A DNA stretch of 14,636 nucleotides from an uncultured Roseburia sp. (GCA_934307185.1 CAKRCJ010000028.1:1-14636); one strand, 5' to 3'; positions 1-6,850 are shown, counted from the first letter of the stretch. Translations and numbers: made by a program. Notes: generated by a model from the sequence alone, not told the origin.

Positions 1-64
1 CTGATAAAGTATGAAACAACGACTTGTGGATTTAATATACATCTTTTTTGCACTCAAAACAAGC

Positions 65-232
65 CTAGCTTTCTTTAATATCGGCAGCTTCTCCTATTAC
101 GCTTATCATCAATAACAATTCGTGTTTGCCTGTTTCGAGGTAAATTGGTTCCAGAAATATATGCCTTCCGCAATATCCAAGATTTTGACAGTACAGTTCC
201 TCTATGGTAAAATAACGCCAGTTAGTCTGCAC
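65..232 (-). other. Unrecognised 55-codon open frame, possible gene remnant
   Basis: A stop-free frame of 55 codons begins at a GTG and ends in TAG. Its translation looks protein-like, with segments such as NWRYFTIEELY, GRHIFLEPIYLETGKHELL and a C-terminal GEAADIKES. I do not recognise the family. No ribosome binding site precedes the GTG, and the frame is closed upstream by a TAA a few codons earlier. It may therefore be the decayed tail of an older gene rather than a working one. The araC promoter and operator lie inside this frame on the opposite strand, which also argues that it is no longer expressed as a gene. It could equally be a chance frame. Confidence 0.25.
185..213 (+). promoter_or_regulatory. 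Sigma-A promoter of the AraC-type regulator gene
   Basis: A perfect -35 TTGACA (185-190) is followed by a 17-nt spacer and the -10 TAAAAT (208-213). A TGG just upstream of the -10 gives an extended -10 (TGn). Transcription should start near 220, giving a leader of roughly 68 nt before the ATG at 288. The layout matches that of the substrate-binding-protein promoter at 5328-5357. A TATAAT at 275-280 is too close to the ATG and has no convincing -35. Confidence 0.7.
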
Positions 233-236
233 TAAT
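221..236. promoter_or_regulatory. Operator-like dyad GTTAGT-N4-ACTAAT at the araC start point
   Basis: The 16-bp element GTTAGTCTGCACTAAT has 6-bp arms matching at 5 of 6 positions around a 4-nt spacer. It starts 8 nt after the end of the -10, so it would cover about +1 to +16 and block initiation when bound. The same element, as a perfect dyad, lies at the equivalent place in the transporter promoter (5304-5319). It resembles the DtxR/IdeR core (TTAG...CTAA) more than a Fur or PerR box. Binding by the AraC-type protein itself is the main alternative. Confidence 0.6.
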
Positions 237-287
237 TAACGTATCAATTATGTATTTATCACATTTTTACAGGTTATAATAAGCAAT

Positions 288-1301
288 ATGAATTTTTATA
301 AAACAACAAATCCAAAAGACTATGGTCTCTATTTTTATAAACAGATTGGCCTAAACTGTACATTTGAACAAAATACTGAGCAAATCTGGACGAATCCGGA
401 TGTTGGCACAATCCACATTTATGGTTCGCTCGATGAGATACAATGTGGAACCGGCGATTATACAATTCCGGCTGATTTGCTTGCAGAATTCGATTATGAA
501 TCTGCCTTTCTTCATTTTGGGATTATTTATGAAGGAATCACTTATTCTCTTGTGAATCAGAAATTGTCACCGCTGTCACATCCATCTGCGTTTCTTGCAG
601 TGGAGCAATCCGCCGGTGGCATTAATTGTTGGAAAAACGGGCAGCGTTTCCGGGGCGTAGAAGTCTCTATCCGAATGAAATATCTAAGGGATTGCATGCT
701 TCCAGTTCTTGGATATTCCAAAGATGTACTGGATTTTATCAGACCCAATATCCGTTACCATAATTTGTCACAGGAATTGCGTGAGATTTTATCCAAAATA
801 GAACTACTGCTGAATCAAAGAACGATGACGCTGGCATTACAGCGGGCACTCTGCCTAGAATTTCTGGCGCATCTTTTAAATGAAAAAGAAGAATGCCTGA
901 TAGAGGGGTCTACGGGCAGTGATACACGCTATCTTCATGTCGGTAAGCGGAAAATAAAGATGACACAGACCGACTTTGAAAAAGTCAGAAAGGCACATGA
1001 TCAGATTGAAAAAGATTCCGGTTCTTTTGTTACCATTTATGAGCTGAGCCAGACATTTGAGATTAGTGAACAAAAATTAAAGGCTGGATTTTTAGAATTG
1101 TATCAACAGACGATTTGGAATTATGCGAATAATTTGCGCATGAATCAGGCTGCGAAACTGCTCTCTGATACAGACTTTAATATTAACGAGATTGCGATCC
1201 ATGTCGGTTATCAGAGCCCTGCGGCATTTACGAATATGTTTAAAAGCTGGTGCGGTCTGACACCAGGTCAGTTCCGCACTCAGGTTGCCAAAGAGGCATA
1301 A
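288..1301 (+). CDS. AraC-family transcriptional regulator, PchR/YbtA-like, of siderophore uptake
   Basis: This is a 337-aa one-component regulator. Residues about 1-215 form the ligand-sensing part. Residues about 235-335 hold the two helix-turn-helix motifs of the AraC/XylS domain: the first around IYELSQTFEISEQKLKAGF, the second around INEIAIHVGYQSPAAFTNMF, ending in the family signature GLTPGQFR. Regulators of this size next to siderophore transporters (PchR, YbtA, AlcR types) usually sense the ferric-siderophore and activate uptake genes; that role here is inferred from context. The ATG at 288 has only a weak Shine-Dalgarno, but no other ATG, GTG or TTG lies in frame upstream before the stop at 237. 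The 3' end overlaps the convergent ATPase gene by 22 nt. An operator-like dyad at the start point suggests iron-dependent repression. Confidence 0.9.
   Translation: MNFYKTTNPKDYGLYFYKQIGLNCTFEQNTEQIWTNPDVGTIHIYGSLDEIQCGTGDYTIPADLLAEFDYESAFLHFGIIYEGITYSLVNQKLSPLSHPSAFLAVEQSAGGINCWKNGQRFRGVEVSIRMKYLRDCMLPVLGYSKDVLDFIRPNIRYHNLSQELREILSKIELLLNQRTMTLALQRALCLEFLAHLLNEKEECLIEGSTGSDTRYLHVGKRKIKMTQTDFEKVRKAHDQIEKDSGSFVTIYELSQTFEISEQKLKAGFLELYQQTIWNYANNLRMNQAAKLLSDTDFNINEIAIHVGYQSPAAFTNMFKSWCGLTPGQFRTQVAKEA
1247..1266 (-). terminator. Weak possible terminator of the siderophore operon, inside araC
   Basis: Read on the minus strand beyond the ATPase stop, CTGGTG and CACCAG form a 6-bp stem with an 8-nt loop, followed by CTTTTAAAC. 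The U-tract is short and the element lies within the araC coding sequence, so this may be chance. No better terminator is seen between the two convergent genes. Confidence 0.25.
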
Positions 1302-2086
1302 TGTCTTCCTTTTGGGAGAATCATTGGCGATTGGGATACCGGGTCTGTTATTACGTCACACGCTAAACCGTAGACTTCTTCCATCAGTTCTGGCGTAATA
1401 ATTTCATCCGGTGTTCCTTCCGCCACCAGCTTTCCTTTTTTCATGGCGAAAAAATAATCCGCGTATCTTGCAGATAAATTGATATCATGCAGTACCATTA
1501 CGATTGTCGTTTTGTGTTTCCGGTTCAAATCCGTAAGCATGTCTAAAATTTCAATCTGATAAGCAATATCCAAAAAAGTTGTTGGCTCATCTAAAAGCAA
1601 AATATCTGTTTGCTGTGCCAATGCAAGGGCAATCCAGACACGTTGGCGCTGACCACCGGAAAGTTCATCGACCGCTCTGTCTGCAAGTTCTGTGATTCCC
1701 ATAATCTCCATTGCCTCTTCCACCGCCGCAAAATCTTCTTTGCTCATACTTTTTAAAAACTGTCGATATGGAAAACGACCTCTGGAAACGAGATCCATCA
1801 CCCGAATTCCTTCCGGGACAACCGGAGACTGAGGCAAAAGACCAAGTTTTTTTGCTAATTGTCTGGATGGAAATTCAGAAACCTGTTTGCCGTCTAATAT
1901 AATTTGTCCGTTCTGCGGGGACAGCAATCTTGCAAATGTTTTCAGCAGTGTTGACTTTCCGCAACCGTTTGCGCCAAGGATAACGCTGATTTTATTTTGC
2001 GGAATAGTCATGCTGACATTCGAAACAATAGTTTTGTGATTGTAACCGGCAGCTAAGCGTTCTGCCGTTAAAATAGAATCATTCAT
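1280..2086 (-). CDS. Iron-siderophore ABC transporter ATP-binding protein, FepC/FecE family
   Basis: This 268-aa cytoplasmic ATPase energises the two FecCD permeases encoded upstream. Visible motifs are Walker A GANGCGKST (about 38-46), Q-loop Q86, signature LSGGQRQR (about 142-149), Walker B ILLLDEP (about 162-168) and H-loop His200 in MVLHDINL. Length and motif order are normal for FepC/FhuC-type proteins. The ATG at 2086 is chosen because AGGAG lies about 9 nt upstream. An in-frame ATG at 2146 has no ribosome binding site and would add 20 residues outside the family fold. A 91-nt gap separates it from the permease stop, unlike the overlaps earlier in the operon. Its last 22 nt overlap the end of the convergent araC gene. 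Confidence 0.93.
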   Translation of the reverse strand: MNDSILTAERLAAGYNHKTIVSNVSMTIPQNKISVILGANGCGKSTLLKTFARLLSPQNGQIILDGKQVSEFPSRQLAKKLGLLPQSPVVPEGIRVMDLVSRGRFPYRQFLKSMSKEDFAAVEEAMEIMGITELADRAVDELSGGQRQRVWIALALAQQTDILLLDEPTTFLDIAYQIEILDMLTDLNRKHKTTIVMVLHDINLSARYADYFFAMKKGKLVAEGTPDEIITPELMEEVYGLACDVITDPVSQSPMILPKGRHYASLAT

Positions 2087-2177
2087 GATGTTATCACTCC
2101 TGTTTTTCAAATGCAGAGAACCAGCCACCGGCAGTTTCTTCCGCATGTTTCGATAATATAAAAGTTGTATCCGTCTC

Positions 2178-3200
2178 TTACCCTTCCGTGCGGTTCATGC
2201 AAATCAATAAATAAATCAGGTAAGGTGCACCGAGGATGCCTGTAACAACACCAACCGGATAACGGGATGGAAATGCATACTGGCCAATCAAATCGGAAGC
2301 CATTACAAGCACACAGCCAGTAAGTGCCGAAGTCATCAGATTGCTTTTTCCACCGCCGGAAATTCTTGTGGCAATTGGTCCTGCGAGGAATGCGACAGAG
2401 GCAATTGGTCCAGTTACAGATGTTGCAAATGCAATCAAAAGCAAAGCACATAAAATCAGTCCAAGCCGCACCATCGTGAGTTGTATGCCAAGTACTCTGG
2501 CATGCACTTCCCCTAGCTGTAGGATTTCCAGATGTCTGTTTAGAAGAAAAATTGCGGCAGAGGAAAGAACTACCACAACTACAAGTCGTGGAATGTGCTC
2601 CATGGATACCCCATTTAAACTTCCACTCAGCCATCTTAGTGCACTCGACACATCATATTCCGAGGCTTTTAACAGCATCCAGGAAATCAACGCATTTAAA
2701 AAAGCCTGCATACCAATTCCTGTCAGAATTAATTTTCCATTTGAAAAGCCGTCTCCCTGGGCGAGAAAATAAATTGCAGAAGAAACAAGTAATCCGGATA
2801 AAACGGCCAAAATCGATACCTTACTTCCACTCCACTTTAATATGAGAATTGCAAACACAGCAGCAACACTTGCCCCTGAGGTTACACCGATAATATCAGG
2901 ACTTGCAAGTGGATTTCCTAACAATTTCTGAAAGGTGTTTCCCGCAAGACCAAAAGCGGTTCCACAAAAAACCGCTGCCAGCATGCGCGGCAGACGAAGT
3001 GTTTTGATAGTAAAGGCTGCCCCCTTTGTCTCATTTCCCATTAATACTGCCAGGATTGTGTCTGGCGTATATATGGTGTTTCCATAAATCATCATGATAC
3101 AGGCTAGTAAAATAACAAGTGAAAGCAAAACACAGACCGTAAGGCAGTATCTGTTCTTTCTTTTGTAATAACCTGCCCAAATCGTATTTTTTTTCATCAT
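2178..3200 (-). CDS. Iron-siderophore ABC transporter permease, FecCD family (second permease)
   Basis: This 340-aa polytopic protein has an N-terminal cytoplasmic KKN/KRKNR stretch, a first membrane helix around CLTVCVLLSLVILLACIMMI, and many hydrophobic segments typical of the roughly ten-helix FecCD/BtuC fold. Family landmarks include TLRLPRMLAAVFCGTAFGLAG, GNPLASPDIIGVTSGAS near the N-terminus and VTGPIASVAFLAGPIATRI near the coupling region. It should form a heterodimer with the permease encoded just upstream (FepD/FepG-like). Its ATG overlaps the stop of that gene (ATGA), so the two are translationally coupled. A second ATG follows directly and could also serve as the start. Confidence 0.92.
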   Translation of the reverse strand: MMKKNTIWAGYYKRKNRYCLTVCVLLSLVILLACIMMIYGNTIYTPDTILAVLMGNETKGAAFTIKTLRLPRMLAAVFCGTAFGLAGNTFQKLLGNPLASPDIIGVTSGASVAAVFAILILKWSGSKVSILAVLSGLLVSSAIYFLAQGDGFSNGKLILTGIGMQAFLNALISWMLLKASEYDVSSALRWLSGSLNGVSMEHIPRLVVVVVLSSAAIFLLNRHLEILQLGEVHARVLGIQLTMVRLGLILCALLLIAFATSVTGPIASVAFLAGPIATRISGGGKSNLMTSALTGCVLVMASDLIGQYAFPSRYPVGVVTGILGAPYLIYLLICMNRTEG

Positions 3201-4195
3201 AAAGAGCGCACCCTGACCTTTCGTATAATAAAAATAAAAACAGGACCGCCAATTAATGCTGTGACAATTCCTGATTCCAGCTCACCTGGTCTTCCCAAGA
3301 TTCTTCCAAGAATGTCGGAAATTAACAGAATGCATGATCCGCAGACTGCGGACAACGGCATTATCTTTTTTAAATCGGGACCGACGAGTGCACGTATCAG
3401 GTGTGGAACCATGAGCCCAATGAAACTGATTGGCCCCGCCAGTGCAGTCACAGATGCACAGAGCAGGACACCGGAAAGTGCTGCCAGTCCCCGCACCATT
3501 GTCACATTCACACCGAGCCCTGTTGCCACATCATCCCCTAATGCTAATGTGTTCAAAGAAGGCACCAATAAAAACGCCAATAAAAAACCGCCAGCAAGAT
3601 AAGGGCTCATCAATCTGATATCTTCCCAGGACGCACCACTGATGCTTCCCACCTGCCAGAACCGGAACTGATCCATTACCTGTGTGTTTGGAAGCATTAC
3701 CGTGTTTACCAGCGACTGTAATGCCGTCGAGGCGGCTGCCCCTGCCAGTGCAAGGCGGATTGGAGTCGCACCACCATTTCCAATAGAAGCAAGTCCATAG
3801 ACAAGAACTGCTGTAAGTGCTGCACCACCAAATGCAAGCCAGATATACTGATTTCCACTTTGAATGTGAAAAAAGGCAATGCCACATACCACAAAAAGAG
3901 AGGCTCCTGTGTTTACACCCAGAATACTCGGATCTGCAATCGGATTTCTGGTAATGGACTGCATAAGCAGACCGGATATGCCAAGTGCTGCCCCTGCAAG
4001 TATACCGAATACCGTTCGAGGGACTCTTGCAAGTACAATATTCACGTCAAGTGCAGGCGCATCGTTTCTTATAAAAGCACCTAAGACACTCTGAATGCCC
4101 ACGGATTTTACTCCGCAGGCAATAGATAAAAATGTACAAATAAGCAGTAAGACTGCCATCATGCAGCATACAAAGAATGTTCTCTTTTTACTCAT
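3197..4195 (-). CDS. Iron-siderophore ABC transporter permease, FecCD family (first permease)
   Basis: This is a 332-aa integral membrane protein of the FecCD/BtuC family. Landmarks are VLARVPRTVFGILAGAALG, RNPIADPSILGVNTGAS and the GPISFIGLMVPHLIRALVGPD segment that precedes the ATPase-contacting helix. It pairs with the second permease to form the translocation pore for a ferric-siderophore. The start at 4195 (MSKKRTF) is preferred over the longer frame from 4312, because the ATG overlaps the end of the binding-protein gene by 8 nt (ATGAGTAA). The extra upstream residues would be read out of frame from binding-protein coding sequence. The gene ends in an ATGA overlap with the next permease. 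Confidence 0.92.
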   Translation of the reverse strand: MSKKRTFFVCCMMAVLLLICTFLSIACGVKSVGIQSVLGAFIRNDAPALDVNIVLARVPRTVFGILAGAALGISGLLMQSITRNPIADPSILGVNTGASLFVVCGIAFFHIQSGNQYIWLAFGGAALTAVLVYGLASIGNGGATPIRLALAGAAASTALQSLVNTVMLPNTQVMDQFRFWQVGSISGASWEDIRLMSPYLAGGFLLAFLLVPSLNTLALGDDVATGLGVNVTMVRGLAALSGVLLCASVTALAGPISFIGLMVPHLIRALVGPDLKKIMPLSAVCGSCILLISDILGRILGRPGELESGIVTALIGGPVFIFIIRKVRVRSL

Positions 4196-5270
4196 TGATG
4201 TTACCGCAAGCTTCTGATAAAACATCGAGATAATCATCGATGGTTGCCGGAATTGATAAAATACTTGGCGTTGTAGATGCTGCAAGGCGGGAAGTGCTGT
4301 CGAGCAGTACAACGGCTCCGTTTTTGATAGCTGGTATCTCTGACATTAATTCATCCTTTTGTAATGCTTCTAATAACGCGTCATCTCCATATACAACCAT
4401 CAAATGAATATCGGAAAGTGCTTCTACATTTTCACGGCTTAAAGTTATAGAGAAATCAGAACCATTCCCTGCAAGTTCCTTGATACTATCAGGAAGTTCA
4501 AACCCAAGATCCTGTAAATAAGAAGCCCTCGGATCCGCAGGCAGATATGCGTAAAAGGTGCTGAAATCATCTGCATCAATCCAGAAAAATCCTGCTTTCA
4601 CACCGGAAAATTCAGGGTGTTCGCTTACTTTTTCTGCAATCAACGCTTCTGTGTCTGCAACTAACGCCTCTCCTTCTTCTTTCATTCCCATACCTTCTGC
4701 GTTGCGAATGGTCTGATCTCTCCAGCTTGTCTTCCAGGCAGTTTCTTCAAAGGGAACTACCGGCGCAATTGCGGAAAGTGTCTCATATTCTTCTTCAGTC
4801 ATACCCGAATAAGCCGCGAGGATGACATCTGGTGCTGCATCGCTGATTGCCTCATAATCAAATCCATCTGTGTCATCGAATACATTCGGATTAGTTGCAC
4901 CTAACGCCAAAAAGGCTTCATCTGTCCATTCATGTAGGTGGTGGTCTGTCACATATCCGTAATTGGCTGCGGAAACGCCAACCGGAACTACTCCAAGTGC
5001 TAGGACAGTATCCTGATTTCCCCATCCTAAGGTAACAATACGCTCCGGTTTGCTCTCAATCACTGTCTCTCCATATGCATGGGAAATCGTAATTGGATAT
5101 TGCGTTTCATCGGATGCTGTTTCGATATTCTGGGAAATCGTTTCTTGTGATGTCTCTGATTCTGCAGTTGTGTTATTTTTTGCTGTATCATTGGAAGTGC
5201 TTCCACATCCGGCAAGAACTCCTGCTAATATGGTCGTTCCCAAAACGATTGCTAATAATTTCTTTCTCAC
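4188..5270 (-). CDS. Iron-siderophore substrate-binding lipoprotein
   Basis: This 360-aa extracellular lipoprotein captures the ferric-siderophore for the FecCD/FepC transporter. The N-terminus MRKKLLAIVLGTTILAGVLAGC is a type II signal peptide with lipobox LAGC (lipid-carrying Cys22), followed by a Ser/Thr/Asn-rich linker and the TroA/FepB-like fold. Class III binding-protein landmarks are ERIVTLGWGNQDTVLALGVVPVGV, APDVILAAYSGM, PADPRASYLQDLGFELP and the C-terminal SIPATIDDYLDVL. GTG at 5270 is the probable start: AAAGGAGA sits 6-7 nt before it. The frame is open to a TTG at 5288, but that start would place the ribosome binding site inside the gene. It is the first gene of the operon, with its own promoter and operator-like dyad. 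Confidence 0.92.
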   Translation of the reverse strand: MRKKLLAIVLGTTILAGVLAGCGSTSNDTAKNNTTAESETSQETISQNIETASDETQYPITISHAYGETVIESKPERIVTLGWGNQDTVLALGVVPVGVSAANYGYVTDHHLHEWTDEAFLALGATNPNVFDDTDGFDYEAISDAAPDVILAAYSGMTEEEYETLSAIAPVVPFEETAWKTSWRDQTIRNAEGMGMKEEGEALVADTEALIAEKVSEHPEFSGVKAGFFWIDADDFSTFYAYLPADPRASYLQDLGFELPDSIKELAGNGSDFSITLSRENVEALSDIHLMVVYGDDALLEALQKDELMSEIPAIKNGAVVLLDSTSRLAASTTPSILSIPATIDDYLDVLSEACGNINE

Positions 5271-5303
5271 TGTGTCTCTCCTTTTCAATTTGTAATGATA
5301 TGT

Positions 5304-5319
5304 GTTAGTATTAACTAAC
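5304..5319. promoter_or_regulatory. Perfect operator dyad GTTAGT-N4-ACTAAC at the siderophore operon start point
   Basis: The 16-bp element GTTAGTATTAACTAAC has perfectly complementary 6-bp arms. It begins 9 nt after the -10 of the operon promoter, so it would sit at about +2 to +17 and block transcription when occupied. It matches the element in front of araC in arm sequence, spacer length and position. The core TTAGTTAATACTAA agrees with the DtxR-type core TTAGGTTAACCTAA at 10 of 14 positions, which suggests iron repression. The identity of the binding protein is inference. Confidence 0.7.
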
Positions 5320-5327
5320 CGTCATGA

Positions 5328-5357
5328 AATATACCACACGATTTCATTCACTGTCAA
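5328..5357 (-). promoter_or_regulatory. Sigma-A promoter of the siderophore transport operon
   Basis: On the minus strand a perfect -35 TTGACA (5357-5352) is followed by an 18-nt spacer and the -10 TATATT (5333-5328), with TGG upstream forming an extended -10. The predicted start is near 5321, giving a leader of about 50 nt to the GTG at 5270. It lies directly downstream of the terminator of the preceding small gene. Confidence 0.75.
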
Positions 5358-5367
5358 TCATTGCACC

Positions 5368-5416
5368 AAAAAAGATAAGGACTTGCACCCAATTTAGAAT
5401 TCGGGTGCAAATCCTT
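5368..5416 (-). terminator. Rho-independent terminator of the small gene at 5432-5629
   Basis: The arms at 5377-5390 (AAGGACTTGCACCC) and 5403-5416 (GGGTGCAAATCCTT) pair at 13 of 14 positions, and the loop contains a further AATT/AATT pairing. On the minus strand the hairpin is followed by a run of six T (5373-5368). It lies 16 nt after the TAA of the small gene and insulates the siderophore operon promoter. Confidence 0.8.
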
Positions 5417-5431
5417 CCACTTCTTTTTACC

Positions 5432-5629
5432 TTATTTTTTCTCCTGTGCGCATATCCTATTCCAGGCATCATCGGATTTTCCCAAAAGCTCTTCTACGAT
5501 TTCTGCAAGTTTGTCAAAATCCGACCGGTCTGCGAAGTTCAGTTTTTGCAGGATTTTTCTGCATGCTGTCTGTTCTTCCATAACTGCTTCATCTGAAATG
5601 TATGCCATCTGCTTTAAATACTTTATCAC
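5432..5629 (-). CDS. Small acidic helical protein of unknown function
   Basis: This is a 65-aa frame from a GTG at 5629; a shorter version would start at the ATG at 5608. I do not recognise the family. The protein is Cys-containing and predicted largely helical, rich in Glu, Asp and Lys, with an amphipathic stretch SDFDKLAEIVEELLGKSDDAW and no signal peptide or membrane segment. The start is uncertain: the best upstream purine run (AGAGAA) is weak for the GTG, and the ATG has none. Support for a real gene comes from protein-like composition, a stop at 5645 that closes the frame just upstream, and a strong terminator right after its stop. It might also be the surviving C-terminus of a longer gene. 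It lies between the metal GTPase gene and the siderophore operon, but no functional link is shown. Confidence 0.5.
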   Translation of the reverse strand: MIKYLKQMAYISDEAVMEEQTACRKILQKLNFADRSDFDKLAEIVEELLGKSDDAWNRICAQEKK

Positions 5630-5668
5630 AAAGTTAGGTGTTCTCTAATTTTAATTTTTATTATCCGA

Positions 5669-5680
5669 GTAAAATTTTAC
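5669..5680. repeat. 12-bp perfect palindrome GTAAAATTTTAC
   Basis: A self-complementary 12-mer lies about 40 nt upstream of the small gene at 5432-5629. A second perfect palindrome, ATTTCATGAAAT, lies at 5689-5700. They may be operators for that gene, but AT-rich palindromes of this length also arise by chance. Confidence 0.35.
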
Positions 5681-5767
5681 ACTAGCACATTTCATGAAAT
5701 ATTTGTTATAACGGTACGAATTTTATTTCCTGCATTATATTACAAATAATTGAAACACAGCCATTTT

Positions 5768-6700
5768 TTATGCAAAATATTTTTTGACAGCCTCTTCCTT
5801 TAACCCTTCCCCAATTACAATAATAACCTCCTGACCTTTTTCAATCGGATTTATCATAATTCCGTTGTGAGTTGCATTCAACTGAACAAAGCTTCCATCT
5901 TCTTTCTGCAAAAATCCTTTTACCCGAAAAACCTCTCCACATTCGCTGTCGTTCATCAGTTTCTGCACAGCAAGCTTTAACTGCTCCTCCGACATTTTTA
6001 CGTTCATAAAATAAACCGAGTCAAACGTCTTTTTCTCGTCCATAGAAAGCTTCCGGTAACTTTCCGTATGGTAGCCGCACTTTGTAAGTACATCAAAATC
6101 CTGTTCGCTTAATTCCAGTGTACTTTTTCTTAACACCTCTTTGTCTACCCTGCGCGGACACTTTATCTGCTCTAATGCCCGGTTTAAATGTAAAACCGCG
6201 CGTTCTACCTGCTCCACGGACACTTCATCCGCATGGCTTAATACAATCTGTCCGGCATTTGCCACTTCTGATGCAAGAATATACTCTGCTTCCCCCGATA
6301 AATTTTCTTCCAGATTAGCATCCACAATCGCAATGACATTTCCAACCTCATACCAGCGGTCCAACGGTTCTTCCCTTAATGCGTCAAAAAATTCGTCCAC
6401 ATCAAAAATACCGGACGGCTCCACAATCACCCTGTCATAACCGCACATACCCATTGCAATAAGCTTCGTCTTAAAACGTCTCCTGTGGCAGTCCGCATCG
6501 CAGCCACCGGAAACCATTTCAAGCTCGCAGTTGTCTCCCATCAAATCCTGCAACAGCATCATATCGACATTTACCGCACCGAAATCGTTTTCAAGAATAC
6601 CGATGTTCTGTCCTTTGTCAATTAAATATTTGGCATATTTTTTTAGGAAAGTTGTTTTTCCTGCACCTAAAAAGCCTGTGATTAAATCTATTTTTACCAT
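5768..6700 (-). CDS. COG0523 (CobW/G3E) GTP-binding metal-chaperone-like protein with altered cysteine motif
   Basis: This is a 310-aa cytoplasmic P-loop GTPase. Visible motifs are Walker A GFLGAGKT (9-16), the segment ENDFGAVNVD (37-46), switch-like EPSG (94-97) and Walker-B-like VIAIVDA (122-128). The G4 base-specificity position reads SHAD (155-158) instead of NKxD. The C-terminal domain is reduced. COG0523 proteins normally carry a metal-binding CxCC motif after switch I; here that place reads GGCDADCHRRR (66-75), so two cysteines are three residues apart with two Asp between. Proteins of this class deliver or sense Zn, Co, Fe or Ni. Neighbouring iron genes suggest a metal role, but the substrate cannot be read from sequence. 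A GGAGT ribosome binding site lies 7 nt before the ATG. Confidence 0.85.
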   Translation of the reverse strand: MVKIDLITGFLGAGKTTFLKKYAKYLIDKGQNIGILENDFGAVNVDMMLLQDLMGDNCELEMVSGGCDADCHRRRFKTKLIAMGMCGYDRVIVEPSGIFDVDEFFDALREEPLDRWYEVGNVIAIVDANLEENLSGEAEYILASEVANAGQIVLSHADEVSVEQVERAVLHLNRALEQIKCPRRVDKEVLRKSTLELSEQDFDVLTKCGYHTESYRKLSMDEKKTFDSVYFMNVKMSEEQLKLAVQKLMNDSECGEVFRVKGFLQKEDGSFVQLNATHNGIMINPIEKGQEVIIVIGEGLKEEAVKKYFA

Positions 6701-6733
6701 TGTTTACTCCTCTTTTATTATTGCTTTTTTCTT

Positions 6734-6762
6734 ATTATAACATTCTGTTTCTTCCCCGGCAA
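6734..6762 (-). promoter_or_regulatory. Promoter of the COG0523 GTPase gene
   Basis: On the minus strand TTGCCG (6762-6757), a 17-nt spacer and a consensus TATAAT (6739-6734) with TGT upstream (extended -10) give a start near 6727, about 27 nt before the ATG at 6700. Confidence 0.6.
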
Positions 6763-6797
6763 AACTCTCTCTGATTTATTTTTCCCACTCCTAAAGT

Positions 6798-6830
6798 AAA
6801 AAGGCTTCCTGAACAAGTCAGAAAGCCTTT
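6798..6830 (-). terminator. Terminator of the FeoA-like gene
   Basis: The arms at 6800-6812 and 6818-6830 (AAAGGCTTCCTGA / TCAGAAAGCCTTT) pair at 12 of 13 positions around the loop ACAAG. On the minus strand the stem runs into TTTTT. It lies 20 nt after the FeoA-like stop and separates that gene from the GTPase promoter. Confidence 0.85.
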
Positions 6831-6850
6831 CATTTCCTTATCTTTTTATC

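Noticed and set aside
275..280. TATAAT directly upstream of the araC ATG as the promoter -10
   Set aside because: It is only 7 nt from the ATG and has no -35; the TTGACA/TAAAAT promoter at 185-213 is much stronger.
2087..2146. N-terminal extension of the FepC-like ATPase from the ATG at 2146
   Set aside because: No ribosome binding site at 2146, while AGGAG is well placed before the ATG at 2086, where the family fold begins.
2107..2634. 175-aa frame overlapping the second permease
   Set aside because: It is a Cys/Trp-rich out-of-frame shadow of the FecCD permease gene, with no ribosome binding site.
3531..3887. 118-aa Trp/Cys-rich frame within the first permease
   Set aside because: Low-quality composition; it is a shadow frame of the permease coding sequence.
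5633..5648. TTAGG-TGTTCT-CTAA as a further iron-box in front of the small gene
   Set aside because: The half-site spacing differs from the two clear operators and the arms match poorly.
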